This document shows positions 1 through 8,646 of a stretch of 64,000 nt of DNA, one piece after another. Numbering within the stretch: the first letter of the stretch is position 1; every line of letters starts with the position of its first letter. A model generated the notes under the pieces. That model was given only the letters and a program-made list of their open reading frames with translations. It made no database searches and was not told the origin of the DNA. The translations under genes were made by a program, and so were the position numbers. The DNA is from Obesumbacterium proteus (GTDB lineage Bacteria; Pseudomonadota; Gammaproteobacteria; Enterobacterales; Enterobacteriaceae), in the NCBI RefSeq assembly GCF_001586165.1, contig NZ_CP014608.1:558001-622000 (forward strand). The letters run 5' to 3'.

Positions 1-110
1 ATGGTCCGTTTGATCTCTTCTTCACTGACCAACACCCGATGATTTCCATTTGCGGTGAGAGTGTCTTAGCCACGACGTAAAACGAATTCCAATTGTCTAT
101 TTTGTGATCC

Positions 111-148
111 AAATTGTAGTACCAAATTATAATTTGATACTACAATTG
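111..148. promoter_or_regulatory. 38-bp near-perfect palindrome, probable DgoR operator
   Basis: Seen: positions 111-128 and 131-148 are reverse complements except for two mismatches, with a 2-nt centre at 129-130. The arms contain TTGTAGTA and TACTACAA. It lies about 110 bp upstream of the dgoR start. Known: FadR-subfamily GntR regulators such as DgoR bind palindromic sites and repress their own operon. Inference: this is the autoregulatory operator for dgoRKADT. Confidence 0.65.
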
Positions 149-254
149 AGACGTGGTTATGAGATGGTGTTTTGGTTTTGTACTGCATTAGTGCAGTTAT
201 TTTATTCACTTGACGGTAAAGTAGGAGGAACGTTACGAGCCTCCAAGTGGAAAA

Positions 255-956
255 ATGATGAACAAGACTGAATTGAGTAAGACCGATCGCATTATTGCTG
301 AAATTGGTCAGCAGATTATCAGTGGGAAGTATGTGCCTGGATCATCTCTGCCGTCAGAGGCTGAGATGTGTGAGGAGTTCCAAACCTCGCGCAACATTAT
401 TCGCGAAGTGCTGCGAGCGCTTACGGCGAAACGGTTGGTTGAGGTGAAGCGCTATCGCGGTGCGTTCGTGGCTGCACGTAATCAATGGAACTACTTGGAT
501 ACAGACGTGCTGCAGTGGGTGCTTGCCAATGATTATGACCCTCGTCTGATTAGCGCATTGAGTGAGGTACGTAATTTGGTTGAACCTGCTATTGCCCGCT
601 GGGCTGCTGAAAGGGCGACCTCCAGCGAACTGGCGACAATAGAGGCCGCGCTGAATGATATGAACCAGCATCATCAAGATTTTAATGCGTTTAACGAGGC
701 TGATATTCGCTTCCACGAAGCCGTGTTGTCCTCAGTACATAACCCTGTTTTACAACAGTTAAACGTGGCCATTAGCTCGCTACAACGCGCGGTTTTCGAG
801 CGCACGTATATGCCCGATGAGGGCAATATGCCAAGAACACTGCGCGAACATCAGGCTCTTTACGATGCGATTCGTCACCAGAATGCAGATGCAGCAGAGC
901 AGGCGGCGCTTGCAATGATTGCTAGCTCGACGAGGAGATTAAAGGATGAGACATGA
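255..956 (+). CDS. dgoR: D-galactonate operon repressor DgoR (GntR/FadR family)
   Basis: Transcriptional repressor of D-galactonate use, released by galactonate. The 233-residue protein has an N-terminal winged helix (about residues 10-75, with the NIIREVLRAL recognition-helix region) and a C-terminal all-helical FCD ligand domain (about 95-220). It follows E. coli DgoR almost residue for residue, including the RYRGAFVA and WNYLDTDVLQWVL segments. Two adjacent ATG codons at 255 and 258 are possible starts. It is first in the operon and its stop overlaps the dgoK start by 4 nt (ATGA), so translation is probably coupled. A large palindrome at 111-148 is the likely operator. Confidence 0.96.
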   Translation: MMNKTELSKTDRIIAEIGQQIISGKYVPGSSLPSEAEMCEEFQTSRNIIREVLRALTAKRLVEVKRYRGAFVAARNQWNYLDTDVLQWVLANDYDPRLISALSEVRNLVEPAIARWAAERATSSELATIEAALNDMNQHHQDFNAFNEADIRFHEAVLSSVHNPVLQQLNVAISSLQRAVFERTYMPDEGNMPRTLREHQALYDAIRHQNADAAEQAALAMIASSTRRLKDET

Positions 957-1855
957 ATGAAAGTTTTATAGCGATTGATTGGGGGTCAACCAATCTCCGT
1001 GCGTGGCTTTATAAACAAGGGGCATGCATGGATTCTCTTAATTCAGAATCTGGCGTGACCCGTTTGCAAGGGCAAACTCCGCAGCAGGTTTTTGCTCACC
1101 TTATGCAGCCATGGTTTCAGGATTATGGCGAGTTACCCACGCTGATGGCTGGAATGGTGGGAAGCAATGCAGGATGGCAAGCGGTTTCTTATCTACCTTG
1201 CCCCGTTGCACTGGGTGAAATTGCGCATCATCTTACCGCCGTCAATTCACCGAATATGCCCGACATCCGCATTATTCCGGGACTATGCATCGATCGCTCT
1301 GACAATTCTAATGTGATGCGTGGTGAGGAAACCCAGCTTATCGGCGCGCATCAAATGCATGCATCCTCTCGCTATGTAATGCCTGGCACCCACAGTAAAT
1401 GGGTACATCTGGCGGGTGACCGCGTTGATGATTTCCGCACGGTGATTACCGGCGAGCTGCATTATTTGCTGCTACAGCATGGCCTTATCGGCGTGGGTAT
1501 TGGTGAACAATTGGCTTCTCCAGAGACGTTCCGTGAGGGAATGGAGACAGGATTCAACGATGCCAATATTTTACGTTGTTTATTTGAAACCCGTGCTGCG
1601 CATCTGTTGGGAAGAAGAGACAAAAGTACGGTAAGCGATTGGTTATCTGGGGTATTAATTGGCAATGAAGTGGCCCACATGCAGCAGGATTATTCGTTGG
1701 GTTCTCGCGATGATATTACGCTTATCGGTAGCCAAAAATTGACCGAGCGCTATGCACAGGCGCTGACGTTCGCCGGTATTAATTACCAAACGGTCGAAGG
1801 GGATGTGGCGTTTCAGGCTGGGATAAGGAGTGTTGCAAATGTCTTGGGTTACTAA
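953..1855 (+). CDS. dgoK: 2-dehydro-3-deoxygalactonokinase
   Basis: Phosphorylates 2-keto-3-deoxygalactonate with ATP to give the 6-phosphate, the second step of the De Ley-Doudoroff-type galactonate pathway in the cytoplasm. The 300-residue protein has the family N-terminus IAIDWGSTNLRAWL, a phosphate-binding loop of the actin-like ATPase fold, and the TGELHYLLL and IGEQLASP motifs. It starts inside the dgoR stop and its last 17 nt overlap dgoA, which indicates one tightly coupled transcript. Confidence 0.95.
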   Translation: MNESFIAIDWGSTNLRAWLYKQGACMDSLNSESGVTRLQGQTPQQVFAHLMQPWFQDYGELPTLMAGMVGSNAGWQAVSYLPCPVALGEIAHHLTAVNSPNMPDIRIIPGLCIDRSDNSNVMRGEETQLIGAHQMHASSRYVMPGTHSKWVHLAGDRVDDFRTVITGELHYLLLQHGLIGVGIGEQLASPETFREGMETGFNDANILRCLFETRAAHLLGRRDKSTVSDWLSGVLIGNEVAHMQQDYSLGSRDDITLIGSQKLTERYAQALTFAGINYQTVEGDVAFQAGIRSVANVLGY

Positions 1856-2456
1856 GCTGCCGTTGATTGCCATTTTGCGCGGTATTAAGCCGCAGGAAGT
1901 TGAAGCCCATATCACCGCATTGTTAGACGCTGGATTTGATGCCATTGAGATCCCGCTAAATTCACCGGAATGGGAAAAAAGTATCGCACTGGCGGTGACG
2001 CTTTTTGGTCATCAAGCGCTGATTGGTGCTGGCACCGTATTAAAACCAGAACACGTTGAACGGCTATATGCGCTGAACAGCAAGCTGGTTGTGACGCCAA
2101 ACACTGAGCCTGATGTTATCCGCCGTGCAGTTGAGTGCCAGATGTTGGTCTGTTGCGGATGCGCCACGGCAACAGAAGCGTTTCATGCAATAGATGCAGG
2201 CGCTCAGGCGTTGAAGATTTTCCCTTCGGCGGCATTTGGTCCTGATTATGTGAAAGCGCTCAAAGCGGTTCTTCCAGCCGAAATTCCCGTGTTTGCCGTT
2301 GGTGGCGTTACGCCGGAAAACTTGCATGAATATCTTAACGCGGGCTGCATTGGCGCGGGCTTAGGCGGTGATTTGTATCGTGCAGGTCAGAGCGTAGAGC
2401 GAACGGCTCAGCAAGCGAAGGCTTTCGTGAAAGCATATAAGGATGCAGTGCAATGA
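1839..2456 (+). CDS. dgoA: 2-dehydro-3-deoxy-6-phosphogalactonate aldolase
   Basis: Splits 2-keto-3-deoxy-6-phosphogalactonate into pyruvate and glyceraldehyde 3-phosphate. It is a 205-residue TIM-barrel class I aldolase of the KDPG/KHG family. The Schiff-base lysine is Lys126 (ALKIFPS) and the acid-base glutamate is Glu37 (AIEIPLNS), both at the E. coli positions. I place the start at ATG 1839, preceded by an AAGGAG ribosome-binding site at 1825-1830; the GTG at 1830 lies within that site. It overlaps dgoK by 17 nt and dgoD by 4 nt. Confidence 0.96.
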   Translation: MSWVTKLPLIAILRGIKPQEVEAHITALLDAGFDAIEIPLNSPEWEKSIALAVTLFGHQALIGAGTVLKPEHVERLYALNSKLVVTPNTEPDVIRRAVECQMLVCCGCATATEAFHAIDAGAQALKIFPSAAFGPDYVKALKAVLPAEIPVFAVGGVTPENLHEYLNAGCIGAGLGGDLYRAGQSVERTAQQAKAFVKAYKDAVQ

Positions 2457-3601
2457 AAATAACCAAATTAACCACCTACCGTTTACCGCCGAGATGGATG
2501 TTTTTAAAAATAGAAACTGATGAAGGCATCGTTGGTTGGGGCGAACCTGTCATTGAGGGCAAAGCGAAAAGCGTTGAAGCCGCAGTGCACGAGCTAGGTG
2601 AATTTATCATCGGGCAAGATCCAGCGCGAATTAATGATATTTGGCAAATGCTCTACCGTGGCAGTTTTTATCGCGGCGGTCCTATTTTAATGAGCGCTAT
2701 TTCAGGTATTGATCAGGCGCTGTGGGACATTAAAGGCAAAGCATTGGGTGCGCCGGTGTACCAACTGCTCGGCGGATTGGTTCGCGACAAAATTAAAGCT
2801 TATAGCTGGGTTGGCGGCGATCGGCCATCTGATGTCATTGATGGTATTAAAAAGCTCACGGCGGTTGGTTTTGATACTTTTAAGCTTAATGGCTGTGAAG
2901 AAATGGGCATTCTTGATAACGCCCGTAAAGTGGATGCGGCGGTTGAAGTTGTAGCAGAAATCCGAGCTGAATTTGGCAATCGCATTGAGTTTGGTTTGGA
3001 TTTTCATGGACGCGTCGATGCGCCGATGGCAAAAATCCTGATTAAAGAGTTAGAGCCTTACCGCCCTCTATTTATCGAAGAGCCCGTATTGGCTGAGCAA
3101 GCTGAATATTATTCTCGTCTTGCGGCTCAAACACATATCCCCATTGCTGCGGGGGAGCGCATGTATTCACGTTTTGATTTTAAACGTGTATTGGCTGATG
3201 GTGGTTTGGCGATTGTACAGCCCGATCTTTCTCACGCAGGTGGTATTACCGAGTGCTTTAAAATTGCCGCCATGGCGGAGTCCTATGATGTTGCACTTGC
3301 ACCACACTGTCCTTTAGGACCGATTGCGCTGGCTTCCTGCTTACATTTAGATTTCGTGGCTCGTAATGCCGTATTACAAGAACAAAGCATGGGCATTCAC
3401 TACAACCAAGGCGCAGAGCTGCTTGATTATGTGGTGAATAAAGAAGATTTCAATATGGTTGATGGCCATTTTTATCCATTAAATAAGCCCGGCCTTGGCG
3501 TTGAAATCAATGAAGAAATGGTGATAGAGCGCAGTAAAAACGCACCTGACTGGCATAATCCGGTTTGGCGGTATCCCGATGGTGCCATCGCTGAATGGTG
3601 A
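2453..3601 (+). CDS. dgoD: D-galactonate dehydratase
   Basis: Dehydrates D-galactonate to 2-keto-3-deoxygalactonate, the first catabolic step. It belongs to the mandelate-racemase branch of the enolase superfamily and has 382 residues. The magnesium ligands Asp183, Glu209 and Glu235 and the catalytic His185 and His285 (APHCPLGP) are all present at the positions known for E. coli DgoD, so the enzyme should be active. It starts in the dgoA stop (ATGA overlap). A palindromic repeat and about 260 bp separate it from dgoT, so the transporter may be expressed at a different level. Confidence 0.97.
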   Translation: MKITKLTTYRLPPRWMFLKIETDEGIVGWGEPVIEGKAKSVEAAVHELGEFIIGQDPARINDIWQMLYRGSFYRGGPILMSAISGIDQALWDIKGKALGAPVYQLLGGLVRDKIKAYSWVGGDRPSDVIDGIKKLTAVGFDTFKLNGCEEMGILDNARKVDAAVEVVAEIRAEFGNRIEFGLDFHGRVDAPMAKILIKELEPYRPLFIEEPVLAEQAEYYSRLAAQTHIPIAAGERMYSRFDFKRVLADGGLAIVQPDLSHAGGITECFKIAAMAESYDVALAPHCPLGPIALASCLHLDFVARNAVLQEQSMGIHYNQGAELLDYVVNKEDFNMVDGHFYPLNKPGLGVEINEEMVIERSKNAPDWHNPVWRYPDGAIAEW

Positions 3602-3622
3602 TCAGCCTTCGTAATTGAACCT

Positions 3623-3705
<83 letters not shown>

Positions 3706-3731
3706 AACTCCAATTTCATTGGCTGCTCGTA

Positions 3732-3828
3732 GGCGTTAAATATATAAACAAATAATAAATATTAAATAGCGTATCTTTCTCGCAGGGGATCGTGACGCCT
3801 AAAATCGGCGTTAAATAATTACGCTATT
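3732..3828. repeat. Inverted and direct repeats in the dgoT leader
   Basis: AATAGCGTA at 3765-3773 is the reverse complement of TACGCTATT at 3820-3828. Inside this pair ACGCC (3795-3799) can pair with GGCGT (3807-3811). An 11-nt direct repeat GGCGTTAAATA occurs at 3732-3742 and 3807-3817. The rest of the dgoD-dgoT gap is AT-rich and I see no open reading frame in it. The role is unknown; it could be a regulator site or an RNA structure governing dgoT. Confidence 0.5.
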
Positions 3829-3865
3829 CAAATATATATAATCCGATATTATAAGTGAGAGGAAT

Positions 3866-5158
3866 ATGAGTGATATAGCACTGTCTTCTGTCCCTACAAA
3901 AAGGCGTTATTTAACGCTATTAATGATTTTTATTACCGTTGTAATTTGTTATGTCGATCGGGCTAATTTGGCCGTTGCTTCAGCGCATATTCAAGCGGAG
4001 TTTGGCATTAGTAAATCAGAGATGGGATATATTTTCTCGGCGTTTGCTTGGACATACACTTTATGCCAAATACCGGGTGGGCGCTTTCTCGATCGTATGG
4101 GGGCCAAGACAACCTATTTTATCGCTATTATGGGATGGTCTATTGGAACCTTATTCCAAGGTTTTGCTAACGGGCTGGTATCGCTAATCACTCTACGTGC
4201 GGTAACCGGTATGTTTGAAGCGCCGGCTTTTCCAACCAATAACCGTATTGTAACGAGCTGGTTTCCTGAGCAAGAACGTGCGTCTGCGGTAGGGTTTTAT
4301 ACGTCTGGGCAATTTGTAGGTTTAGCGTTTTTAACGCCTTTGCTGATTTGGTTACAAGAGAAAACCAGCTGGCACTGGGTGTTCATCGTGACAGGTGCTG
4401 TCGGTATTCTTTGGGCTGTGATATGGCGCTTCGCCTATCAGGCTCCACGCAAAAGTAAGTTCGCCAATCAGGCCGAGATTGACCATATTGCTAACGGTGG
4501 TGGCATGGTTGATGGCGACGTTGCGACAGGGAAAAAAGAGACTGCGCCTTTAACAACGGCAGACTGGAAGCTGGTGTTTCACCGCAAATTAGTGGGGGTT
4601 TATATTGGACAGTTCGCCATTGCCTCAACGCTATGGTTTTTCCTCACGTGGTTCCCTAATTATCTCACCCAAGAAAAGCATATTACCGCGCTGACCGCTG
4701 GTTTTATGACCACGGTGCCGTTTATGGCCGCTTTTTTTGGGGTGATCCTCTCAGGTATTGTGGCGGATAAATTACTGAAAAGCGGAAAATCGATTGGTTT
4801 TGCTCGAAAAACTCCGATTATCTGTGGCCTGTTGTTGTCCACCTGCATTATCGGTGCGAATTATACCAATGATCCTATGTGGATTATGATCCTGATGGCA
4901 TTAGCATTCTTCGGCAACGGATTTGCGTCTATCACATGGTCGCTAATTTCATCTTTGGCGCCGATGCGTTTGATTGGGCTTACCGGAGGTGTGTTTAATT
5001 TTATTGGCGGCTTAGGTGGCATTACCGTTCCACTGGTGGTGGGATATTTGGCTCAATATTATGGTTTTGCACCTTCATTAACCTACATTGCCTCTGTGGC
5101 ATTGATTGGTGCTCTCTCATACATATTCTTAGTCGGTGATGTGAAACGAATAGGTTGA
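3866..5158 (+). CDS. dgoT: D-galactonate:proton symporter DgoT (MFS)
   Basis: Inner-membrane major facilitator of the anion:cation symporter family that imports D-galactonate with protons. It has 430 residues and about 12 membrane segments. The N-terminal half carries the YVDRANLAVA segment typical of this family and the GGRFLDRMGAK loop (MFS motif A) between TM2 and TM3. The ribosome-binding site GAGAGGAAT immediately precedes the ATG. It closes the dgo cluster. The 264-bp gap after dgoD contains two hairpin-forming repeats. Confidence 0.94.
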   Translation: MSDIALSSVPTKRRYLTLLMIFITVVICYVDRANLAVASAHIQAEFGISKSEMGYIFSAFAWTYTLCQIPGGRFLDRMGAKTTYFIAIMGWSIGTLFQGFANGLVSLITLRAVTGMFEAPAFPTNNRIVTSWFPEQERASAVGFYTSGQFVGLAFLTPLLIWLQEKTSWHWVFIVTGAVGILWAVIWRFAYQAPRKSKFANQAEIDHIANGGGMVDGDVATGKKETAPLTTADWKLVFHRKLVGVYIGQFAIASTLWFFLTWFPNYLTQEKHITALTAGFMTTVPFMAAFFGVILSGIVADKLLKSGKSIGFARKTPIICGLLLSTCIIGANYTNDPMWIMILMALAFFGNGFASITWSLISSLAPMRLIGLTGGVFNFIGGLGGITVPLVVGYLAQYYGFAPSLTYIASVALIGALSYIFLVGDVKRIG

Positions 5159-5267
5159 TATTCAAACTGCACCATTAATAAGACTTTTCTAAAAAACGCT
5201 ATTTCATTAAGTTTTCTGGCCGACGTGTCGCCTCTAACCTAGATTGGACACTCGGCTGGAACTCGCA

Positions 5268-6029
5268 ATGGAAAAAAGTGCAAATTTTGTTATAAAAAAA
5301 GTCATGGAAAATAGCCTTAACCTGACGGTGGATATTTTCTTACAGCCAGTCTTTGATCTCTCTAGCTTTAAATGTGTTGGCGCAGAGGTTTTAGTTCGAG
5401 GTTTTTATCGTCGCAATATTGTCGCGCCGAATTTATTTATTCATCAGCTAGAAGAGAACGGCGGAATAATTTATTTAGGTAGCTATGTTATTGATCAGAC
5501 CTTTAAATATATGTCTGAAGTACTGATACCTAATAATTTCCTTTATATCCTAAGCGTCAATATTTCGCTTGTGCAACTTAATGAACAGGGATTTGCACAA
5601 ACCGTTATTCAATTGGCTGAAAAATATAAAATTCCTGCTGATAGAGTGATGCTTGAACTGACTGAAACGCAGGGGCATCCCGATATCAATGGGCAACATA
5701 ATGCTGCTCAGCTCCAAGAATATGGTTTTCTGCTGGCTTGGGATGACGTTACCAGCGCTGAAGAAGCCGAGCAAAAAATGAAGCTGGTGAAAACGGACTT
5801 CATAAAGCTAGATCGCTCTTGTTTCAAGAAAGGCGCGATGGATGAAACGCTTAAATTGATTGATAAGGCACAGTCGCTTGATACTGACGTAGTTGCCGAA
5901 GGTATCGAAACTTTTGCACAAACATCACTGATGTTAAAACATGGCGTTAGGCTGGCTCAGGGATTTTTGTTCTCACGTCCGTTGAACAAAGATGATTTCA
6001 ACGAGGAATACATCCGCAAGCTTCAGTGA
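5268..6029 (+). CDS. Stand-alone EAL-domain protein with degenerate loop 6
   Basis: A cytoplasmic 253-residue protein made of one EAL (cyclic-di-GMP phosphodiesterase) domain with no GGDEF, sensor or membrane segment. Visible signature residues: Gln26, EVLVR at 40-44 (the EAL motif), Asn98, Glu130 with ELTET, the Asp159-Asp160 pair, Lys180 (IKLD), EGIE at 211-214 and Gln231 (QGFLFSRP). The loop normally reading DDFGTG is replaced by DDVTSA, so activity is uncertain. I prefer ATG 5268 to a TTG at 5244, although its ribosome-binding site is weak. It lies 109 bp after dgoT on the same strand and may be read through from it. The specific function is unknown. Confidence 0.85.
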   Translation: MEKSANFVIKKVMENSLNLTVDIFLQPVFDLSSFKCVGAEVLVRGFYRRNIVAPNLFIHQLEENGGIIYLGSYVIDQTFKYMSEVLIPNNFLYILSVNISLVQLNEQGFAQTVIQLAEKYKIPADRVMLELTETQGHPDINGQHNAAQLQEYGFLLAWDDVTSAEEAEQKMKLVKTDFIKLDRSCFKKGAMDETLKLIDKAQSLDTDVVAEGIETFAQTSLMLKHGVRLAQGFLFSRPLNKDDFNEEYIRKLQ

Positions 6030-6090
6030 TCGAAAACCCCGCTTAGTTTATGCTAATGAGATATGCGTTACCTTGTTAAAGGAATCTATC

Positions 6091-7380
6091 ATGTCTCGCT
6101 ATGCTGAAAAGCAGCTCACTTTCGATCCGCGTGGGCACCAGCTCACCAATATTAACGTTTGGACACCAGACAGTGAGTGGCTGGCATACGATGTACGGCC
6201 CAGCGGAGCCTCTTTTACCGGGCTGTGCATTGAGCGTGTGAATGTTCATGATGGACGTGTGGAAGTCGTTTACCGCGCGCAGCATGGCGCACATGTTGGC
6301 GTGGTAACGGTAAGCCCTCAACAACCGACACGCTACGTTTTTATTCATGGCCCAGAGCATCCAGATGCCCACTGGCATTATGATTTCCACCATCGGCGCG
6401 GCGTGATTGTCAGTGAACCAGACAGAGAATTGGCTGAAACGCTTGATGCGATGGATATTACCGAGCCCTATACCGCGGGAGCCTTACGCGGTGGAACACA
6501 TGTCCATGTTTTTAGCCCAGATGCCACTCGCCTGAGTTTTACCTACAACGACCACGTTATGCATGAAAAAGATGCGGCACTCGATCAGCGTAATGTGGGT
6601 ATCGCCATACCTTTGCATGCGGTTAATGTACCGAAACAACATCCACGCGAATATGACGGCAGCCACTTTTGTGTTCTGGTGAGCCAAACCACGCTTAATC
6701 CTCAGGCCGGAAGCGATCAAATTTCACGCGCCTACGAAGAGGGATGGATTGGCAATGAGGGTTATCTAAAGCCGGATGGGACTCGCCAGCGCTGGGCTTT
6801 AGCTTTTATCGGCGATACCGTTGGCAATAATGGCGCTAAAGTTCCTGAGATCTTTATTGTCGACCTGCCAGAGCAAAATGCAGCCTATTCGCAGGCGGGT
6901 GAATACCCGTTGCAAGGCACCGCAGATAGGCTGCCAGCGCCGCCCGCAAACGTAGATCAGCGTCGAATTACGTTCACTCATCAACGCGTTTTCCCTGGTC
7001 TTGCAACGACACCGCGTCATTGGCTGCGTTCTTCACCAAACGGTGCTGAAATTGCTTTCCTCATGCAAGATGATACGGGCGTGGTTCAGCTTTGGACTAT
7101 TTCACCAAACGGTGGAGAGCCACGGCAGATAACGCACGGCAAGCATTCAGTGCAGTCGGCATTGAGTTGGCATCCTGATGGGAATTCGCTGTTTTTCGTG
7201 ATGGATAATAGTGTCGTGCGATGCTGTTTAGATTCAGGCGAAATCATTCGTCTAACAACGCGTTCAGAGCAACCTCCTTGCGCGGAGGCCGTTGTGGTCT
7301 CCCCTGATGGAAACCACGTTGCATTTATGCGAGAGATTGCAGGTTGGCCACAGCTTTTTGTGGTGAGCTTGAACGGATAA
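6091..7380 (+). CDS. yidR: YidR, DUF3748 beta-propeller-like protein
   Basis: A 429-residue protein of the YidR family, which has TolB-like beta-propeller repeats. Repeats are visible as blocks like WLRSSPNGAEIAFLMQDD, ALSWHPDGNSLFFVMD and AVVVSPDGNHVAFMRE in the C-terminal third, and THVHVFSPDATRLSFTYND in the middle. No signal peptide is visible. The start at ATG 6091 follows AAAGGA; an upstream in-frame extension would overlap the EAL gene. E. coli has the same yidR-yidQ-ibpAB neighbourhood. Its molecular function is not established; propeller similarity to sugar-acid lyases is only suggestive. Confidence 0.88.
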   Translation: MSRYAEKQLTFDPRGHQLTNINVWTPDSEWLAYDVRPSGASFTGLCIERVNVHDGRVEVVYRAQHGAHVGVVTVSPQQPTRYVFIHGPEHPDAHWHYDFHHRRGVIVSEPDRELAETLDAMDITEPYTAGALRGGTHVHVFSPDATRLSFTYNDHVMHEKDAALDQRNVGIAIPLHAVNVPKQHPREYDGSHFCVLVSQTTLNPQAGSDQISRAYEEGWIGNEGYLKPDGTRQRWALAFIGDTVGNNGAKVPEIFIVDLPEQNAAYSQAGEYPLQGTADRLPAPPANVDQRRITFTHQRVFPGLATTPRHWLRSSPNGAEIAFLMQDDTGVVQLWTISPNGGEPRQITHGKHSVQSALSWHPDGNSLFFVMDNSVVRCCLDSGEIIRLTTRSEQPPCAEAVVVSPDGNHVAFMREIAGWPQLFVVSLNG

Positions 7381-7417
7381 CGATACCCCGATTTGCTGTC
7401 TGGGTATGATTCAGATT

Positions 7418-7756
7418 CTATTCATAATGCGGAGCAACATTGTTGACTCCGCTGATTTGCTCGTCGCGTAAAACGCGCGCACGCGGAGAATCGTCTTCTG
7501 GATTTGAACTTGAGCGGTAGTAGTCGTAAGGCAGTAGCAGCGTATCAACTACGGCAGAAAACGGCAGATCCAAAGCAAGAAGCGGTGTCATTGCCCAGCC
7601 GGTATCATCGTCTTTGATCATTTTGACGTCATTTTTGGCGCCAGAATAATAACCCTGATTCGGTCCAACACGGGTCATGACGCTGGAACAGCCTCCCGCA
7701 AGCAGCGTAGAGCTGGCAAGCAAGGTTATCGTCAAGCATCTAATCCGTTGTCTCAT
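7418..7756 (-). CDS. yidQ: YceK/YidQ-family lipoprotein
   Basis: A 112-residue lipoprotein. The N-terminus is a basic start followed by a hydrophobic stretch and the lipobox LAGGC, giving a lipidated Cys at about residue 23. The rest contains the family core TGWAMTPLLALDLPFSAVVDTLLLPYDYY. It converges on yidR, and the 5' side faces ibpA. Function is unknown; the family is small and found in enterobacteria. Confidence 0.9.
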   Translation of the reverse strand: MRQRIRCLTITLLASSTLLAGGCSSVMTRVGPNQGYYSGAKNDVKMIKDDDTGWAMTPLLALDLPFSAVVDTLLLPYDYYRSSSNPEDDSPRARVLRDEQISGVNNVAPHYE

Positions 7757-7959
7757 AAATCCATCCCAATAATGGCTGTACTGTGCTTAAGCCAGAGTTG
7801 TTGAGTTATAGCATCTGTGCCGAGAAACTAACAAAACCATCCGTTGGCTCTGTGGCGGCTATCTCATTTCACAAAAAATAGTGTACCTGATCGTATCTTG
7901 CCTGTTTATGACAGTGATTTGAACAATTCGTGCGCTCTTATAAAAATTAAATTTTTACG

Positions 7960-7990
7960 CTTGAAAAATTTCGCACCGACTCCATCTTAT
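7960..7990 (+). promoter_or_regulatory. Sigma-32 heat-shock promoter of ibpAB
   Basis: CTTGAAA at 7960-7966 and CTCCATCTTAT at 7980-7990, separated by 13 nt, match the sigma-32 consensus (CTTGAAA, then CCCCAT-type -10). It sits about 115 bp upstream of ibpA, leaving a leader of roughly 105 nt that holds the thermometer. The stretch from 7757 to 7959 contains only AT-rich sequence with no reading frame I trust. Confidence 0.75.
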
Positions 7991-7999
7991 TAGCAGGCC

Positions 8000-8104
8000 A
8001 ATGAGAAATATGCCGTAAGGGTGTTTCTGGCTTAATGATTATATAGTCTGTCCATGATGGAAGATTATTTTTTCCTCGCTGATTTTATTAGGAGGCATAT
8101 TTTT
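8000..8104 (+). ncRNA. ROSE-type RNA thermometer in the ibpA leader
   Basis: The leader ends with the conserved UCGCU box (8076-8080) opposite the Shine-Dalgarno AGGAGG (8090-8095); CCTC at 8074-8077 can pair with GAGG at 8092-8095. ROSE elements carry a UYGCU motif facing the ribosome-binding site and melt on heat shock, and E. coli ibpA has one. The 5' limit given here is approximate. Confidence 0.75.
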
Positions 8105-8518
8105 ATGCGCAACTACGATTTATCTCCACTTTATCGCTCTGCTATTGGCTTCGACCGTTTATTTAACCTGATCGAGTCAGGTCAAAATCAGTCTAACGGG
8201 GGATACCCTCCTTACAACGTTGAGCTGGTAGATGACAATCACTATCGCATTTCTATTGCGGTTGCTGGTTTTGCTGAGCATGAGTTGGATATCACTGCGC
8301 AAGCTAATACGCTGATTGTTAAAGGTTCTCATGAACAGTCAGACAAAGAACGCACCTATTTATATCAAGGTATCGCCGAGCGTAACTTTGAGCGTAAATT
8401 CCAATTGGCTGAACATATTCAAATTAAAGGTGCCAACTTGGAAAACGGGCTGTTATATATCGATTTAGAGCGCATTGTTCCTGAAACATTGCAGCCACGT
8501 AAGATTGAAATTAAGTAA
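8105..8518 (+). CDS. ibpA: Small heat-shock protein IbpA
   Basis: Cytoplasmic Hsp20-family holdase that coats aggregating proteins for later refolding by DnaK and ClpB. It has 137 residues: a short N-terminal arm beginning MRNYDLSPLYRSAIGFDRLF, the alpha-crystallin domain (about 35-125, with YRISIAVAGF and the ENGLLYIDL strand), and a short tail with the I-x-I-like KIEIK end. The ATG at 8105 is chosen because it follows AGGAGG and matches E. coli; a longer frame begins at 8054. Heat control is expected at two levels, sigma-32 promoter and thermometer. Confidence 0.97.
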   Translation: MRNYDLSPLYRSAIGFDRLFNLIESGQNQSNGGYPPYNVELVDDNHYRISIAVAGFAEHELDITAQANTLIVKGSHEQSDKERTYLYQGIAERNFERKFQLAEHIQIKGANLENGLLYIDLERIVPETLQPRKIEIK

Positions 8519-8579
8519 TTAACTGTAGCTAATAGCTGTTAAAGATCAAATTAAATAGCCTGCCTACGGGGGGCTAATG

Positions 8580-8646
8580 GTCGGCTGTTATACATTGATA
8601 AAGCAGCCGTAAATAATATCTCGCTTCTCAGAAGGAGTTTATATCT
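8580..8646 (+). ncRNA. ROSE-like thermometer upstream of ibpB
   Basis: UCGCU at 8621-8625 is followed by UUCUCAGAAGGAG. UUCU (8625-8628) can pair with AGAA (8630-8633), next to the Shine-Dalgarno GAAGGAG (8631-8637). An additional hairpin pairs CGGCTG (from 8582) with CAGCCG. The arrangement parallels the ibpA leader, and a second thermometer before ibpB has been described in E. coli. Confidence 0.6.

Noticed and set aside
3..80. Open frame on the plus strand at the window edge, 25 codons ending in TAA at 78-80; also a minus-strand frame over the same bases
   Set aside because: Too short to judge and neither translation resembles a protein I know. It might be the tail of an upstream gene, but the sequence cannot show it.
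354..716. 120-codon minus-strand frame inside dgoR
   Set aside because: Lies wholly within a gene conserved residue by residue, has no ribosome-binding site and no family resemblance.
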